From an uncultured Senegalimassilia sp. (GTDB taxonomy: Bacteria; Actinomycetota; Coriobacteriia; Coriobacteriales; Eggerthellaceae): a DNA stretch of 64,000 bases. The DNA lies in assembly GCF_934636665.1 (NCBI RefSeq), contig NZ_CAKUAT010000008.1:42613-106612 (forward strand), read 5' to 3'. The translations under genes were made by a program, and so were the position numbers. The notes beneath the pieces were generated by a model. That model did not search any database, was not told the origin of the DNA, and was given only the letters and a program-made list of their open reading frames with translations. Positions 17,227 to 25,983 of the stretch are shown piece by piece. The stretch's first letter is position 1, and each line of letters begins with the position of its first letter.

Positions 17227-17546
17227 GGGGTTCGCGTCTCCTTCTTCGCTTCGCCGTCTTGTCGGGCAGGCCGCTGGCGGCGCGCCCGGGCGCTTCGCCG
17301 TCCGCGTCTGGGCATATCGATTCTTGCTGGATAGAATAGCGCAAGGTTCGGAATGCCGCGTGCGCACGTCGACGCTTCGGTGTTTTGCGGTCCGCAAACC
17401 GTACACCAGGGGATGTAATTCAGTGACGTGCGGGTGACGAAACGGTGCGAGCGCCGCCGAGGAGGGCCGCGGCGTGGTAAGGTTGCCCTGTCAAACAAAA
17501 CGCAGGGCGATAAGGGCCCTGCGCCTCCGATAGCAAGGAGCACGCC
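17227..17546. other. Divergent intergenic region, macrodomain and HtrA genes
   Basis: About 320 nt without a convincing gene. It holds the upstream regions of both divergent genes. A small hairpin (cgcagggc 17500-17507 / gccctgcg 17515-17522) lies in the leader of the protease gene. I see no clear -35/-10 pair or operator in it. Confidence 0.5.
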
Positions 17547-18986
17547 ATGACCGATCAGTTCAACAACCAAAACGGCTACGGCCAGCCCGGTCGGCAGCCT
17601 GGGCAGCCGATCCCGCCCGCGCAGGGTTACCAGCAGCCCGGCTATCAGCACTCCTATACGCAGCCGGTGGTCGATGCTCAAAATCCTCGCAAAACCTCTT
17701 CCGGCCGCACGTTCGGCACCGCGTTCGCCGGTGCGGCGCTTGCCTGCGTCATCGCGTTCGGCGGCTTCACCGTGTATCAGAATGTGACGGGGACCCCTTC
17801 GGGCGGCAGCGTTACGCTCGGTGCGTCCACGAACACCGAGATCCAGGCCCAGTCAACCGATGACACGCTGCCCGAGGCCGTGGCGCAGAAGTGCCTGCCC
17901 TCGGTGGCAGCCATCGACGTGTACACGGCGCAAGCCTCCACCGACATGTTCGGCCGCAGCACGTCAAGCTCCGGAACGCTTACCGAAAGCTCCCTGGGCA
18001 GCGGCGTGGTGCTTTCGGAAGACGGCTACATCGTCACGAACAACCACGTGGTTGCGGGTGCCGATGCCTTGAAGGTCACCGTGGGCGGTGAGGAGTACGA
18101 CGCCGACGTGGTGGGCACCGACGAGTCCAGCGACATCGCCGTCATCAAGCTGCGCAATGCAAGCGGCCTGACCCCCGTCGAGATCGGCGATTCCGACAAC
18201 CTGACCATCGGCGAGTGGGTCATGTCCATCGGCAGCCCGTTCGGCCTCGAGCAGTCCGTGGCAACCGGCATCGTGTCGGCCACCAGCCGTTCGCAGATCA
18301 TGAGCAACTCCGAAAGCGGCGGTGGCAGCGACGGCTATGGGTACGGTTACGGCGGGTCGTCGTCCCAGTCCGGCGGCTACACCATTTACCCGAACATGAT
18401 CCAGACCGATGCGGCCATCAACCCGGGCAACTCCGGCGGCGCTCTGGTGGATTCAAACGGCAAGCTCATCGGCATCAACACGCTGATCACCTCGTATTCC
18501 GGCAACTACTCGGGCGTCGGATTCGCCATCCCGGTGAACTACGCGGTCAACATCGCGCAGCAGATCATCGAGGGCAAAACCCCCACGCATGCGCAGCTGG
18601 GCGTGTCCCTTTCCACGGTCAACTCCCAGAACGCGAAGCGCTATGGCCTGAAGGTCGATAGCGGCGCCTACATCTCCGCTGTCAACAGCGGCTCCGGGGC
18701 TGCCGAGGCCGGTCTTGAGGAAGGCGACATCGTCACGAAGTTCGATGGCAACTCCGTCAGCTCCGCAAGCGACCTTATGCTCGATGTGCGTTCGAAGAAC
18801 CCCGGTGACAAGGTCACGCTGGAGGTCAACCGAGATGGGGAGACGAAGCAAATCGAGGTCACGCTTGGCTCCGATGAGTCATCCCAATCCGCATCCACGC
18901 AGCAGAACTCCAGCAGCAGCTCCAGCGAGATGCTCAAGCGCCTGCTGAACAACAGCGGGTCTTCCAGCAAGAACGATGCGGCCTAG
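17547..18986 (+). CDS. HtrA/DegP-type trypsin-like serine protease with PDZ domain
   Basis: 479 residues. The Q/P/N-rich cytoplasmic N-terminus (residues 1-50) precedes one membrane helix (about 55-75), then a trypsin-like domain with the triad His167 (NNHVVAG), Asp196 (SSDIAVIKL) and Ser296 (NPGNSGGAL). A glycine/tyrosine/serine-rich loop of about 25 residues (around residues 255-280) sits inside the protease domain. A PDZ domain follows (about 350-440) and then a Ser/Gln-rich tail. It would degrade or refold damaged proteins at the outer face of the membrane. The start follows 'aaggag' by six nt. Monocistronic, with hairpins and a terminator downstream. Confidence 0.94.
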   Translation: MTDQFNNQNGYGQPGRQPGQPIPPAQGYQQPGYQHSYTQPVVDAQNPRKTSSGRTFGTAFAGAALACVIAFGGFTVYQNVTGTPSGGSVTLGASTNTEIQAQSTDDTLPEAVAQKCLPSVAAIDVYTAQASTDMFGRSTSSSGTLTESSLGSGVVLSEDGYIVTNNHVVAGADALKVTVGGEEYDADVVGTDESSDIAVIKLRNASGLTPVEIGDSDNLTIGEWVMSIGSPFGLEQSVATGIVSATSRSQIMSNSESGGGSDGYGYGYGGSSSQSGGYTIYPNMIQTDAAINPGNSGGALVDSNGKLIGINTLITSYSGNYSGVGFAIPVNYAVNIAQQIIEGKTPTHAQLGVSLSTVNSQNAKRYGLKVDSGAYISAVNSGSGAAEAGLEEGDIVTKFDGNSVSSASDLMLDVRSKNPGDKVTLEVNRDGETKQIEVTLGSDESSQSASTQQNSSSSSSEMLKRLLNNSGSSSKNDAA

Positions 18987-19000
18987 CAGCTGCGGTCTTT

Positions 19001-19142
19001 ACGGGCCGCTCGATTAAACGCCGAGCGGCCCCACGCGAGACGAGCGATCCGCGCACCTCGCGTGGGGCCGAAAGCCCCTTTTCCTTTCCTTTTCCCTTTT
19101 CCCGCGGGAACGGCCCCTGTTTTGGGGCCGTTCCCATTTTTT
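19001..19142 (+). terminator. Hairpin array ending in a strong terminator after the HtrA gene
   Basis: Two GC-rich inverted repeats (gggccgctcg/cgagcggccc, then ggccccacgcgag/ctcgcgtggggcc) are followed by a 12-bp perfect stem, arms 19106-19117 and 19124-19135 (gggaacggcccc and complement), and then tttttt at 19137-19142. The last is a standard rho-independent terminator. Confidence 0.85.
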
Positions 19143-19275
19143 CGGACATTTGCACCCGTCGTGGCCGGTTACCATTCATGAGCGGGCAGGCGAATCCGCT
19201 GCCTTCCATTGGACGGGTCGCTCCGCATGCGGTTTGACCGATAGCCGGCTGCCTGAAAATATCGTAGTAAGCCCA

Positions 19276-19305
19276 TTGCACTACTAGGTAAAGTAGGCGC
19301 ATAAT
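19276..19305 (+). promoter_or_regulatory. Promoter of the cystine-type symporter gene
   Basis: TTGCAC (19276-19281), an 18-bp spacer, CATAAT (19300-19305). It lies 116 nt upstream of the coding start, so the mRNA has a leader of about 110 nt containing the hairpin at 19331-19387. Confidence 0.65.
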
Positions 19306-19330
19306 TAACGACACGCTGTAAGCAGGAGCT

Positions 19331-19387
19331 GCGACGGGCGGGCGAGTGCTCCCGGGTGCGTTTCCCGGTGGCTCGCCCGCCCGTCGC
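19331..19387 (+). promoter_or_regulatory. Long perfect hairpin in the symporter leader
   Basis: Perfect 16-bp inverted repeat: gcgacgggcgggcgag (19331-19346) and its complement (19372-19387) around a 25-nt loop that itself contains cccggg. It ends 33 nt before the ATG and is not followed by a T-run. It is a candidate translational or RNA-stability control element. Confidence 0.6.
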
Positions 19388-19420
19388 ATCGCTTCGAAAC
19401 GGAAAAGGGAGACGAGAGAC

Positions 19421-20833
19421 ATGTCGTTCGACGTATTGGGGCCGGTGCTCGCCGTGCTGGTCATCTTCGCGGCGCTCATCGCGGTGCTGCGTTATCTGAA
19501 GGCGAAGGATAAAAGCTTCACGTTCCGCGTGTTCACGGCCTTGGGGCTGGGTATCGTGCTGGGCGCGGGCATCCAGTTGGCGCTGGGCCGCGGCAGCGAA
19601 GCCGCCACCACCGCGCTTGACTGGATGTCGCTGGTGGGAACCGGCTACATCGACCTTTTGCGCATGCTGGTCATGCCGCTCGTGTTCGTGGCCATCGTCG
19701 GCGCGTTCACGCGCACGAAGGCCGTTGACAACTTGGGCAAGATCGGCGGATCGGTGCTTGCCGTCCTTTTGATCACGGTGGCCATCGCGGCGCTGTTCGG
19801 CTGGGCGACCATTGCCCTGTCGGGCCTGGCCGGGGCAGACTTCACGCAGGGCAGCGTCGACGCAACCAAGCTGGACGCCCTGCAGACGCGTCAGGACAAG
19901 GTCGCCGATACCACCATCCCGCAGACCATCCTGTCCATGATCCCCGTCAACGTGTTCGCCGACCTTGCCGGCACGCGCTCCACGTCCACCATCGCCGTGG
20001 TCATCTTCTCCGCCATCGTGGGCCTGGCCTACCTGAAGCTGCGCGACCGCGATTCCGAGCAGGCGCAGTTCTTCAGCAGCCTCATCGACAGCCTGTACGG
20101 CATCGTCATGTGCGTCGTGAAAATGGTCGTGGGCCTTACCCCCTACGGCGTGCTCGCCCTTATCGCCAACGTCACGGCTACCAGCGACTACGCCGCCATC
20201 CTCGACTTGGGCAAGTTCATTATCTTCAGCTATGTGGCCATCATCGCCATGTTCCTGGTGCACCTGCTCATCCTGGCCGGCAACCGCGTCAACCCCGTGA
20301 TGTACCTTAAGAAGGCCTTCCCCGTGCTGTCGTTCGCGTTCGTGTCGCGCACCAGCGCCGGCGCCCTTCCCATGAACATCGAGACGCAGTCCAAGGCGCT
20401 CGGCGTCGATCCGGCGACGGCGAATTTCGCGGCAAGCTTCGGCATGTCCATCGGCCAGAACGGCTGCGCGGGCATCTACCCGGCCATGATGGCAACGCTC
20501 ATCGCTCCTACCGTCGGCATCAACGTGTTCGACCCCACGTGGGTCATCGGCCTGATCGCCGTCATCGTCATCAGCTCGTTCGGCGTTGCCGGCGTGGGCG
20601 GCGGCGCCACCTTCGCCAGCCTCATCGTGCTGGGCACCATGGGCCTGCCCATCGAGATCGTGGGCCTGATGGCCTCCGTCGAGCCGCTCATCGACATGGG
20701 CCGTACCGCTCTCAACGTCAGCGACTCCATGGTGGCAGGCGTCACGTCGTCCAACTTCACCGGCGGCCTCGATCGCGATATGTACAACGATCCCGCCGCG
20801 GTCATCAACGCCGACGGTATCGAGAAGGCCTAG
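19421..20833 (+). CDS. Dicarboxylate/amino acid:cation symporter, TcyP/YdjN-like (probable cystine uptake)
   Basis: 470 residues of the DAACS family. The N-terminal layout 'RYLKAKDKSFTFRVFTALGLGIVLG' and 'GSGYxxLLRMLVMPLV' (here GTGYIDLLRMLVMPLV) match the cystine transporter TcyP branch more than the glutamate branch. 'NLGKIGG', 'FVSRTSAGALPMNIE', 'GMSIGQNGCAGIYPAM' and 'GVAGVGGGATFASL' correspond to the re-entrant loops that bind substrate. ATG 19421 has 'aaaaggga' upstream; an earlier in-frame ATG at 19346 lies within the leader hairpin. Single gene with its own promoter and terminator. Confidence 0.87.
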   Translation: MSFDVLGPVLAVLVIFAALIAVLRYLKAKDKSFTFRVFTALGLGIVLGAGIQLALGRGSEAATTALDWMSLVGTGYIDLLRMLVMPLVFVAIVGAFTRTKAVDNLGKIGGSVLAVLLITVAIAALFGWATIALSGLAGADFTQGSVDATKLDALQTRQDKVADTTIPQTILSMIPVNVFADLAGTRSTSTIAVVIFSAIVGLAYLKLRDRDSEQAQFFSSLIDSLYGIVMCVVKMVVGLTPYGVLALIANVTATSDYAAILDLGKFIIFSYVAIIAMFLVHLLILAGNRVNPVMYLKKAFPVLSFAFVSRTSAGALPMNIETQSKALGVDPATANFAASFGMSIGQNGCAGIYPAMMATLIAPTVGINVFDPTWVIGLIAVIVISSFGVAGVGGGATFASLIVLGTMGLPIEIVGLMASVEPLIDMGRTALNVSDSMVAGVTSSNFTGGLDRDMYNDPAAVINADGIEKA

Positions 20834-20863
20834 CTGCTCGTCTGTCCTTTGCGTGAAAAGCCT

Positions 20864-20900
20864 GGAAACGGCCGCCCCGATGGGCGGCCGTTTCCGTTTT
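20864..20900 (+). terminator. Rho-independent terminator after the symporter gene
   Basis: 14-bp perfect stem (20864-20877 ggaaacggccgccc / 20882-20895) with a 4-nt loop followed by gtttt. It isolates the symporter gene from pyrH. Confidence 0.8.
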
Positions 20901-20953
20901 CGGGTAAGATAGGGAAGCTTAAAACGCTTTACGATTTAACCGGGAGGTTGCAT

Positions 20954-21670
20954 ATGGCCGAGGAATACCGATACAAGCGCGTGCTGCTGAAGTTGTCCGG
21001 CGAGGCGCTGGCAGGCGACCTTGGCTACGGCATCGATCCGAAGGTGGTCGATTCCCTGGCCGACGAGATCGCCGACGTGGTGCATGACGGCGTGCAGCTT
21101 GCCATCGTGGTGGGCGGCGGCAACATCTTCCGCGGCGTCTCCGGCGCAACCGATGGCATGGACCGCGCGCAGGCGGACTACATCGGCATGCTGGCCACCG
21201 TCATGAACGCGCTGGCGCTGCAGGACGCCTTCGAGCGCCACGGCATCTTCAGCCGCGTGCAAAGCGCTATCAACATGCAGGAAGTGTCCGAGCCCTACAT
21301 CCGTCGCCGTGCCATCCGCCACATGGAGAAGGGCCGCGTGGTCATCCTGGCCGCCGGCACGGGCAACCCCTACTTCACCACCGACACCACCGCGGCGCTG
21401 CGCGCCTGCGAGCTGGACGTCGACGTGCTCATGAAGGCCACGAAGGTCGACGGCGTCTACGATTCCGACCCCGTGAAGAACCCCGATGCGAAGCGCTACG
21501 ACCGCATCAGCTACATGGAGGTTCTCTCGCAGGGGCTCAACGTCATGGACTCCACGGCCACCAGCCTGTGCATGGACAACAAGGTCCCCATGATCGTGTT
21601 CGACCTGACGGTGCAGGGCAACATCGCCCGTGCGCTGAAGGGCGAGGACGTGGGCACCACCGTAGAGTAA
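20954..21670 (+). CDS. pyrH: UMP kinase
   Basis: 238 residues. Phosphorylates UMP to UDP with ATP for pyrimidine nucleotide synthesis; cytoplasmic hexamer. Amino-acid-kinase fold marks are visible: VLLKLSGEAL at the N-terminus, VGGGNIFRG (nucleotide site), and TGNPYFTTDTTAALRA. The ATG at 20954 has 'gggaggttgcat' upstream; the open frame extends back into the terminator and is not coding. It heads the conserved order pyrH-frr-uppS-cdsA-dxr. Confidence 0.97.
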   Translation: MAEEYRYKRVLLKLSGEALAGDLGYGIDPKVVDSLADEIADVVHDGVQLAIVVGGGNIFRGVSGATDGMDRAQADYIGMLATVMNALALQDAFERHGIFSRVQSAINMQEVSEPYIRRRAIRHMEKGRVVILAAGTGNPYFTTDTTAALRACELDVDVLMKATKVDGVYDSDPVKNPDAKRYDRISYMEVLSQGLNVMDSTATSLCMDNKVPMIVFDLTVQGNIARALKGEDVGTTVE

Positions 21671-21721
21671 CGTCTTCCGCGTCGCCCGGGGAGGGCGGGC
21701 GCAAAAGGGAAAGGAACCGAA

Positions 21722-22279
21722 ATGATCGACGAGATCATGCTTGAAACCGAGGAGAAGATGCAGCGCGCCGTCAACGGCCTGCACAACGCCTTCGGGACCG
21801 TTCGCACGGGCCGCGCCAACGCCATGGTGCTCGACCGCATCAAGGTCGACTACTACGGCGTCCCCACGCCCATCAACCAGATGGCGGGCGTGAAAACGCC
21901 CGACGCGCACATGCTGGTCATCGAGCCTTGGGACAAGGGCGTCCTGGGCGCCATCGAGCACGCCATCATGGAAAGCGACCTGGGCGTCACGCCGAACAAC
22001 GACGGCTCGGTCATCCGCCTGCCGTTCCCCGCGCTCACCGAGGATCGCCGCCGCGAGCTGGTGAAGCAGTGCAAGGAGTACGCCGAGGAGGCCCGCGTGG
22101 CCATCCGCAACGCCCGCCGCGATGGCAACAACCACGTCGCCAAGTCCGTCAAGGAAGACAACCTTCCCGAGGACGAGCAGCGTCGCGCCGAGGCCGAGAT
22201 CCAGAAGCTCACCGACAAGTACGTCGCCGAAGTCGACGCGGTGTTCAAGAAGAAGGAAGCCGAGGTCATGGAGATCTAG
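21722..22279 (+). CDS. frr: Ribosome recycling factor
   Basis: 185 residues, the usual size. It splits post-termination ribosomes together with EF-G. The N-terminal helix 'MQRAVNGLHNAFGTVRTGRAN', the domain II block 'YYGVPTPINQMAGV', and the C-terminal 'DEQRRAEAEIQKLTDKYVAEVD' are diagnostic. It lies 51 nt downstream of pyrH with 'aaaggaa' before the ATG. Confidence 0.98.
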   Translation: MIDEIMLETEEKMQRAVNGLHNAFGTVRTGRANAMVLDRIKVDYYGVPTPINQMAGVKTPDAHMLVIEPWDKGVLGAIEHAIMESDLGVTPNNDGSVIRLPFPALTEDRRRELVKQCKEYAEEARVAIRNARRDGNNHVAKSVKEDNLPEDEQRRAEAEIQKLTDKYVAEVDAVFKKKEAEVMEI

Positions 22280-22444
22280 AAGCGGCGTTCGCCTGTCGGC
22301 GAATCCGTTTCTTGGAGCTGCGGGCGCCCCGGCGCATCGCGTGCTCATGGTTTGCGCGGGTGCGGTCGGCTGCGCCTGTCTGCGCGCCCGGGTCGACGGT
22401 GGGGGAGCGGCCCCTGCTTTCGCCTGGCGCACTCCGATTTCCTT

Positions 22445-22530
22445 GCAACCCTGGTTCGCAACCAGGTTGCTCCATCCGGCTCTTATGAGCGTTTCCCTAG
22501 TGCCAGCCGGCGGTTTTCCCGCCGGTTGGC
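22445..22530 (+). other. Hairpins in the frr-uppS gap
   Basis: The 276-nt gap between frr and uppS contains no convincing gene. It holds an almost perfect inverted repeat gcaaccctggtt/aaccaggttgc (22445-22470). A second stem, ccagccggcgg (22503-22513) / ccgccggttgg (22519-22529), has a tttc-type loop and is followed by ctttt, so it looks like a terminator or attenuator just before uppS. Confidence 0.55.
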
Positions 22531-22555
22531 TTTTCCCTTATGTAAGAGGCTGCCC

Positions 22556-23338
22556 ATGAACAAGACGCTTGATTACATATTCCCGAATCCGCCCAAGGGC
22601 CTGGACCCTGCCGCCCTTGACCCGCAGGCGATCCCCGAGCATGTCGCCGTCATCATGGACGGCAACGGCCGTTGGGCGAAGAAGCGCGCGCTGAATCGCC
22701 TGAAGGGCCACAAGGCCGGCATCGAGGCGGTGCGCGAGACCATTCGATGCGCCTCCGACCTGGGCGTTCGCTATCTGACCATCTATTCGTTCTCCACGGA
22801 GAACTGGAAGCGGCCTCAGGAAGAGGTCGTGGGCCTGATGGACCTGTTCGCCAAGACCATGCTGGCGGAGGTCGATGGCCTGCACGAGGAGAACGTGCGC
22901 GTGCGCACCATCGGCGACCTTTCGGCCCTGCCCGCTGAAACGCGCGAGGCCTTCGAGGAGGCATGGCTGAAAACGCGCGACAACACGGGCATGACCTTGG
23001 TCGTTGCGGTGAACTACGGCTCGCGGCAGGAGATTTTGCACGCCGCCGAGGCGTGCGTGCGCCGTGCGCTGGCAACGGCGGCCGAGGGCGGCGACCCGAC
23101 GGCGCCGCTGACGGAGGCCGAGTTCGCCCAGGGGCTGTACACGGCCGATATCCCCGATCCCGAGGTGGTTATCCGCACATCTGGCGAGATGCGCCTGTCG
23201 AACTACCTGCTGTGGCAGGTCGCCTATTCCGAGTTCGTCGCCACCGACGTGCTCTGGCCCGATTTCAACCGCTACGAGTTTTTGCGCTGCTTGTTGGAGT
23301 TCCAATCCCGAGATAGGCGTTTCGGGGCGGTGAAATAA
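22556..23338 (+). CDS. uppS: Isoprenyl transferase (undecaprenyl diphosphate synthase)
   Basis: 260 residues. Condenses isopentenyl diphosphate units into the polyprenyl carrier for wall synthesis. The catalytic motif VAVIMDGNGRWAKKR lies at about residues 30-44. The C-terminal RTSGEMRLSNYLLWQ-AYSEF is the second substrate-binding signature. ATG 22556 follows 'aagagg' by six nt; the frame upstream overlaps the leader hairpins. Its stop is directly followed by the ATG of cdsA. Confidence 0.97.
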   Translation: MNKTLDYIFPNPPKGLDPAALDPQAIPEHVAVIMDGNGRWAKKRALNRLKGHKAGIEAVRETIRCASDLGVRYLTIYSFSTENWKRPQEEVVGLMDLFAKTMLAEVDGLHEENVRVRTIGDLSALPAETREAFEEAWLKTRDNTGMTLVVAVNYGSRQEILHAAEACVRRALATAAEGGDPTAPLTEAEFAQGLYTADIPDPEVVIRTSGEMRLSNYLLWQVAYSEFVATDVLWPDFNRYEFLRCLLEFQSRDRRFGAVK

Positions 23339-24265
23339 ATGTCCGGGAACCCGCAAGGCGGCGAGCAGCAGCGCGCGGATGAGCGCTCGCGCGGCGAGCG
23401 CTTGAAGGATTTCGCGTACCGGAAAACGCCGCAGAAGTTCAAGAACGCTTCCGACCTGCAGGTTCGCTTCCGCACGGGGTTCATCTACGTTACCGTCTCC
23501 GTGTTGTGCATCCTTGCGAGCGAATGGACCACGCTGGCCTTGCTGTCCGCCACCGCCGCGGTTTGCGCCGGGGAGTTCTACTACATGCTGCGCGCCGACG
23601 CGAAGCTGCCCAACGAGATGCTCGGCATCGTGGCGGCGGCGCTCTATCCGCTCAGCGTGCATTTCTTCGGGTTGTCGGGTGCGCTCATGGTCAGCCTTGT
23701 GCTGCTGCTGGCGCTTATCGTGTGGTACGTGTTCTGGATGCGTGCCCGCATCCCCGATGTGGGCGTCAGCTTCTTCGGGGCGGCATATTGCGGCATGCTG
23801 CTTTCCGGTCTGGTGGTGGTTCGCCAGGCGCTGCCGCACCCGTGGGGCGGCGTGCTGGTGCTCGGTATCTTCTTCAGCGTGTGGGCCAACGACTCCTTCG
23901 CATACCTGATCGGCAGCAAGTTCGGCAAGCACAAGCTGGCGCCGCGCGTGTCGCCGAAGAAAAGTTGGGAAGGCTTTTTCGCGGGTTTGGTAGGATCGGC
24001 CCTGTTCTGGTGTTTGTTCACGCTTATTCCGGGGCTGAATCTGGGTATTCCCATGGCAATGGTGTTCGGCGTGATTAGCGGCCTGTGCGGCGTGCTCGGC
24101 GATCTGGCTGAAAGCCGCATCAAGCGCAACGTGGGCTTCAAGGATTCCGGCAAGCTGCTGCCGGGCCATGGCGGCCTGCTCGACCGTTGCGACAGCCTGT
24201 TTTTGGTGGCGGTCGCCTCCGCTATCCTGCTGGTGGCAGGCGGGTGCATCCCCTTTAGCTGGTAA
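23339..24265 (+). CDS. cdsA: Phosphatidate cytidylyltransferase
   Basis: 308 residues, membrane protein. Makes CDP-diacylglycerol for phospholipid synthesis. The CDS signature S-x2-K-R-x4-KD-x4-PGHGG-x2-DR-x-D is intact in SRIKRNVGFKDSGKLLPGHG. A charged ~45-residue cytoplasmic N-terminus precedes about eight helices. The ATG touches the uppS TAA (taaatg), so translation is probably coupled. Confidence 0.95.
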   Translation: MSGNPQGGEQQRADERSRGERLKDFAYRKTPQKFKNASDLQVRFRTGFIYVTVSVLCILASEWTTLALLSATAAVCAGEFYYMLRADAKLPNEMLGIVAAALYPLSVHFFGLSGALMVSLVLLLALIVWYVFWMRARIPDVGVSFFGAAYCGMLLSGLVVVRQALPHPWGGVLVLGIFFSVWANDSFAYLIGSKFGKHKLAPRVSPKKSWEGFFAGLVGSALFWCLFTLIPGLNLGIPMAMVFGVISGLCGVLGDLAESRIKRNVGFKDSGKLLPGHGGLLDRCDSLFLVAVASAILLVAGGCIPFSW

Positions 24266-24271
24266 ATTGGA

Positions 24272-24310
24272 CGAGCCAACGTTCTTGCGGCGTTGGCTCG
24301 AGTTGTTTTC
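24272..24310 (+). terminator. Terminator or attenuator between cdsA and dxr
   Basis: 10-bp perfect stem cgagccaacg (24272-24281) / cgttggctcg (24291-24300) with a 9-nt loop, followed by agttgtttt. It ends only 22 nt before the dxr start, so partial read-through is expected. Confidence 0.65.
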
Positions 24311-24331
24311 GCAAATGATTCGGAGGCTTTC

Positions 24332-25546
24332 ATGAAACGCATCGTTGTTCTCGGGTCCACGGGCTCTATCGGGACGCAAACGGTCGACGTGGTTCGGCAG
24401 CATTCCGACGAGTTGGAGATCGTCGGCTTGGCGGTGAACTCGCGCGTAGACGATATGCTCGAACAGGCGCGCGCCCATAACGTGCGCAACCTCGCCGTGG
24501 GCGATGAGCGCTTCGCCGACCAGGCCATCGCGTCCGAGGTGCGCGAACAGGCCGGTGCCCAGGGTGTATGGGGCTTCGGCATGGATGCCGTGGTCGATCT
24601 GGCGCGCCTGCCCGAGGCGGATGTGGTCGTCAACGCGCTGGTGGGCGCCGCCGGCTTGCGCGCAAGCTATGAAACGTTGCGCGCGGGCAAGGTCCTTGCG
24701 CTGGCGAACAAGGAGAGCTTGGTGGTGGGCGGCGATTTGATCATGCCGCTGGCGGCGCAGGTCGATGCGCAGCGTCGCGCGGCGGGCACGGCCCCTGCGG
24801 TGGGTCCGGCCGGCGCCCTCATGCCCATCGACTCCGAGCACGGCGCCATTTACCAATGCCTGCTCGGCGAGTCCGAGCGAGAGGTCTCCCGCTTATGGGT
24901 GACGGCTTCCGGCGGCCCGTTCCGCGGCAGGAAGCGTGCCGATCTTGAGGGCATCACGCCTGCTCAGGCGCTGAATCATCCTACTTGGAACATGGGGGCG
25001 AAGATCTCCATCGACTCCTCCACGCTTATGAACAAGGGCCTGGAGGTCATCGAGGCGCATCATCTGTTCAACATGCCCTACGACAAGATCAGCGTGGTGG
25101 TCCAACCGCAAAGCGCCATCCACTCCATGGTGGAGTTCACTGATGGCAGCGTGAAGGCTCATCTGGGCACCACCGATATGCGTATCCCCATCCAGTTTGC
25201 GCTTAGCTACCCGCAGCGTTGGGAGGCGCCCGTCGAGCCTTTGGATTTCACCAAGCTGGGAAGCCTGGAGTTCGCTCCGGCCGACACCGATACGTTCCGC
25301 TGCTTGGAGCTTGCCCGTCATGCGGGCGGCGCGGGCGGAACCCTGCCGTGCGTCATGAACGCTGCCAACGAGGTGGCCGTGGCAGCGTTTTTGGCGGAAC
25401 AGGGCAGCTACCTGGGCATCGCCGAGTGCGTGGAGGCCGTCATGGACGCGCACGAGCGCGAGGGCGTGCAGAAAGTGGAAAGCCTCGAGCAGCTGCAGGC
25501 CCTTGACGCATGGGCCCGCGAAACCGCCCGCAAGTCGGTGCGCTAG
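24332..25546 (+). CDS. dxr: 1-deoxy-D-xylulose 5-phosphate reductoisomerase
   Basis: 404 residues. Second step of the MEP isoprenoid pathway (DXP to MEP, NADPH). N-terminal Rossmann motif VLGSTGSIGTQT; metal and substrate loops 'IDSEHGAIYQCL', 'TASGGPFR' and 'NHPTWNMGAKISIDSSTLMNKGLE' are intact. ATG 24332 follows 'cggagg' by six nt. With ispG at 27226 it gives two MEP-pathway steps in this cluster. Confidence 0.97.
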   Translation: MKRIVVLGSTGSIGTQTVDVVRQHSDELEIVGLAVNSRVDDMLEQARAHNVRNLAVGDERFADQAIASEVREQAGAQGVWGFGMDAVVDLARLPEADVVVNALVGAAGLRASYETLRAGKVLALANKESLVVGGDLIMPLAAQVDAQRRAAGTAPAVGPAGALMPIDSEHGAIYQCLLGESEREVSRLWVTASGGPFRGRKRADLEGITPAQALNHPTWNMGAKISIDSSTLMNKGLEVIEAHHLFNMPYDKISVVVQPQSAIHSMVEFTDGSVKAHLGTTDMRIPIQFALSYPQRWEAPVEPLDFTKLGSLEFAPADTDTFRCLELARHAGGAGGTLPCVMNAANEVAVAAFLAEQGSYLGIAECVEAVMDAHEREGVQKVESLEQLQALDAWARETARKSVR

Positions 25547-25566
25547 CGGTGTATCTTCAGGCGCTA

Positions 25567-25757
25567 CGCCCCGGAGTTCTGGATGGTGGTGCAATAACCC
25601 CCAGAGTTCTGGGCGATATTGTAGCTTTTCGTGCCTGAAATGCCCGCCACCCCCTGACTGCTGGGCGGTTTTGGAGCGGTGATTTCGTGTTTGCCTGATA
25701 AAAGCCCAGGTCGGGAACAAGCACAATAGGCGTTTCTCCTCCAAAACCGCCCAGAAG
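25567..25757. repeat. Imperfect repeat cluster (three direct units, one inverted) downstream of dxr
   Basis: Units beginning at about 25569, 25598 and 25650 share the pattern CCCC-(c/t)-x-GA-x-T-x-CTGG-x-(c)G-x-T-x-TTG. Units two and three can be aligned for about 45-50 nt with gaps. The segment ctgggcggttttggag (25661-25676) recurs as its exact reverse complement at 25739-25754. This looks like a small intergenic repeat family, not a gene. Confidence 0.6.
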
Positions 25758-25864
25758 ATCATCCTTGCCAAAAGACGTGCGGTTTAAAGCCGATTTTGCT
25801 CGTGGGCTGGGAGCAAGACGGGGCGGCTTTCTCGTGTCGGCAATCGCGTGCATCGTGTGGTTAT

Positions 25865-25904
25865 GGTTCCGCTTCGGTAACGGGGCGGAACCTCTTTTTA
25901 TAAT
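25865..25904 (+). promoter_or_regulatory. Terminator hairpin merged with a -10 element before the site-2 protease gene
   Basis: Stem ggttccgc (25865-25872) / gcggaacc (25885-25892) followed by tcttttta forms a terminator for dxr. The same stretch continues into TATAAT (25899-25904), a perfect -10, with no good -35. The next gene would then have a leader of about 75 nt. Confidence 0.55.
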
Positions 25905-25983
25905 GAGACGGATTCCATCGCGCGGGGCCATCAAGCGAAGCCCCGCTTCGTCTCGTCCGCAAACTAAGGCAAGGAGCCGGTTT

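Noticed and set aside
22538..24856. 772-codon open frame on the - strand
   Set aside because: Antisense across uppS, cdsA and part of dxr, three conserved genes with intact signatures.
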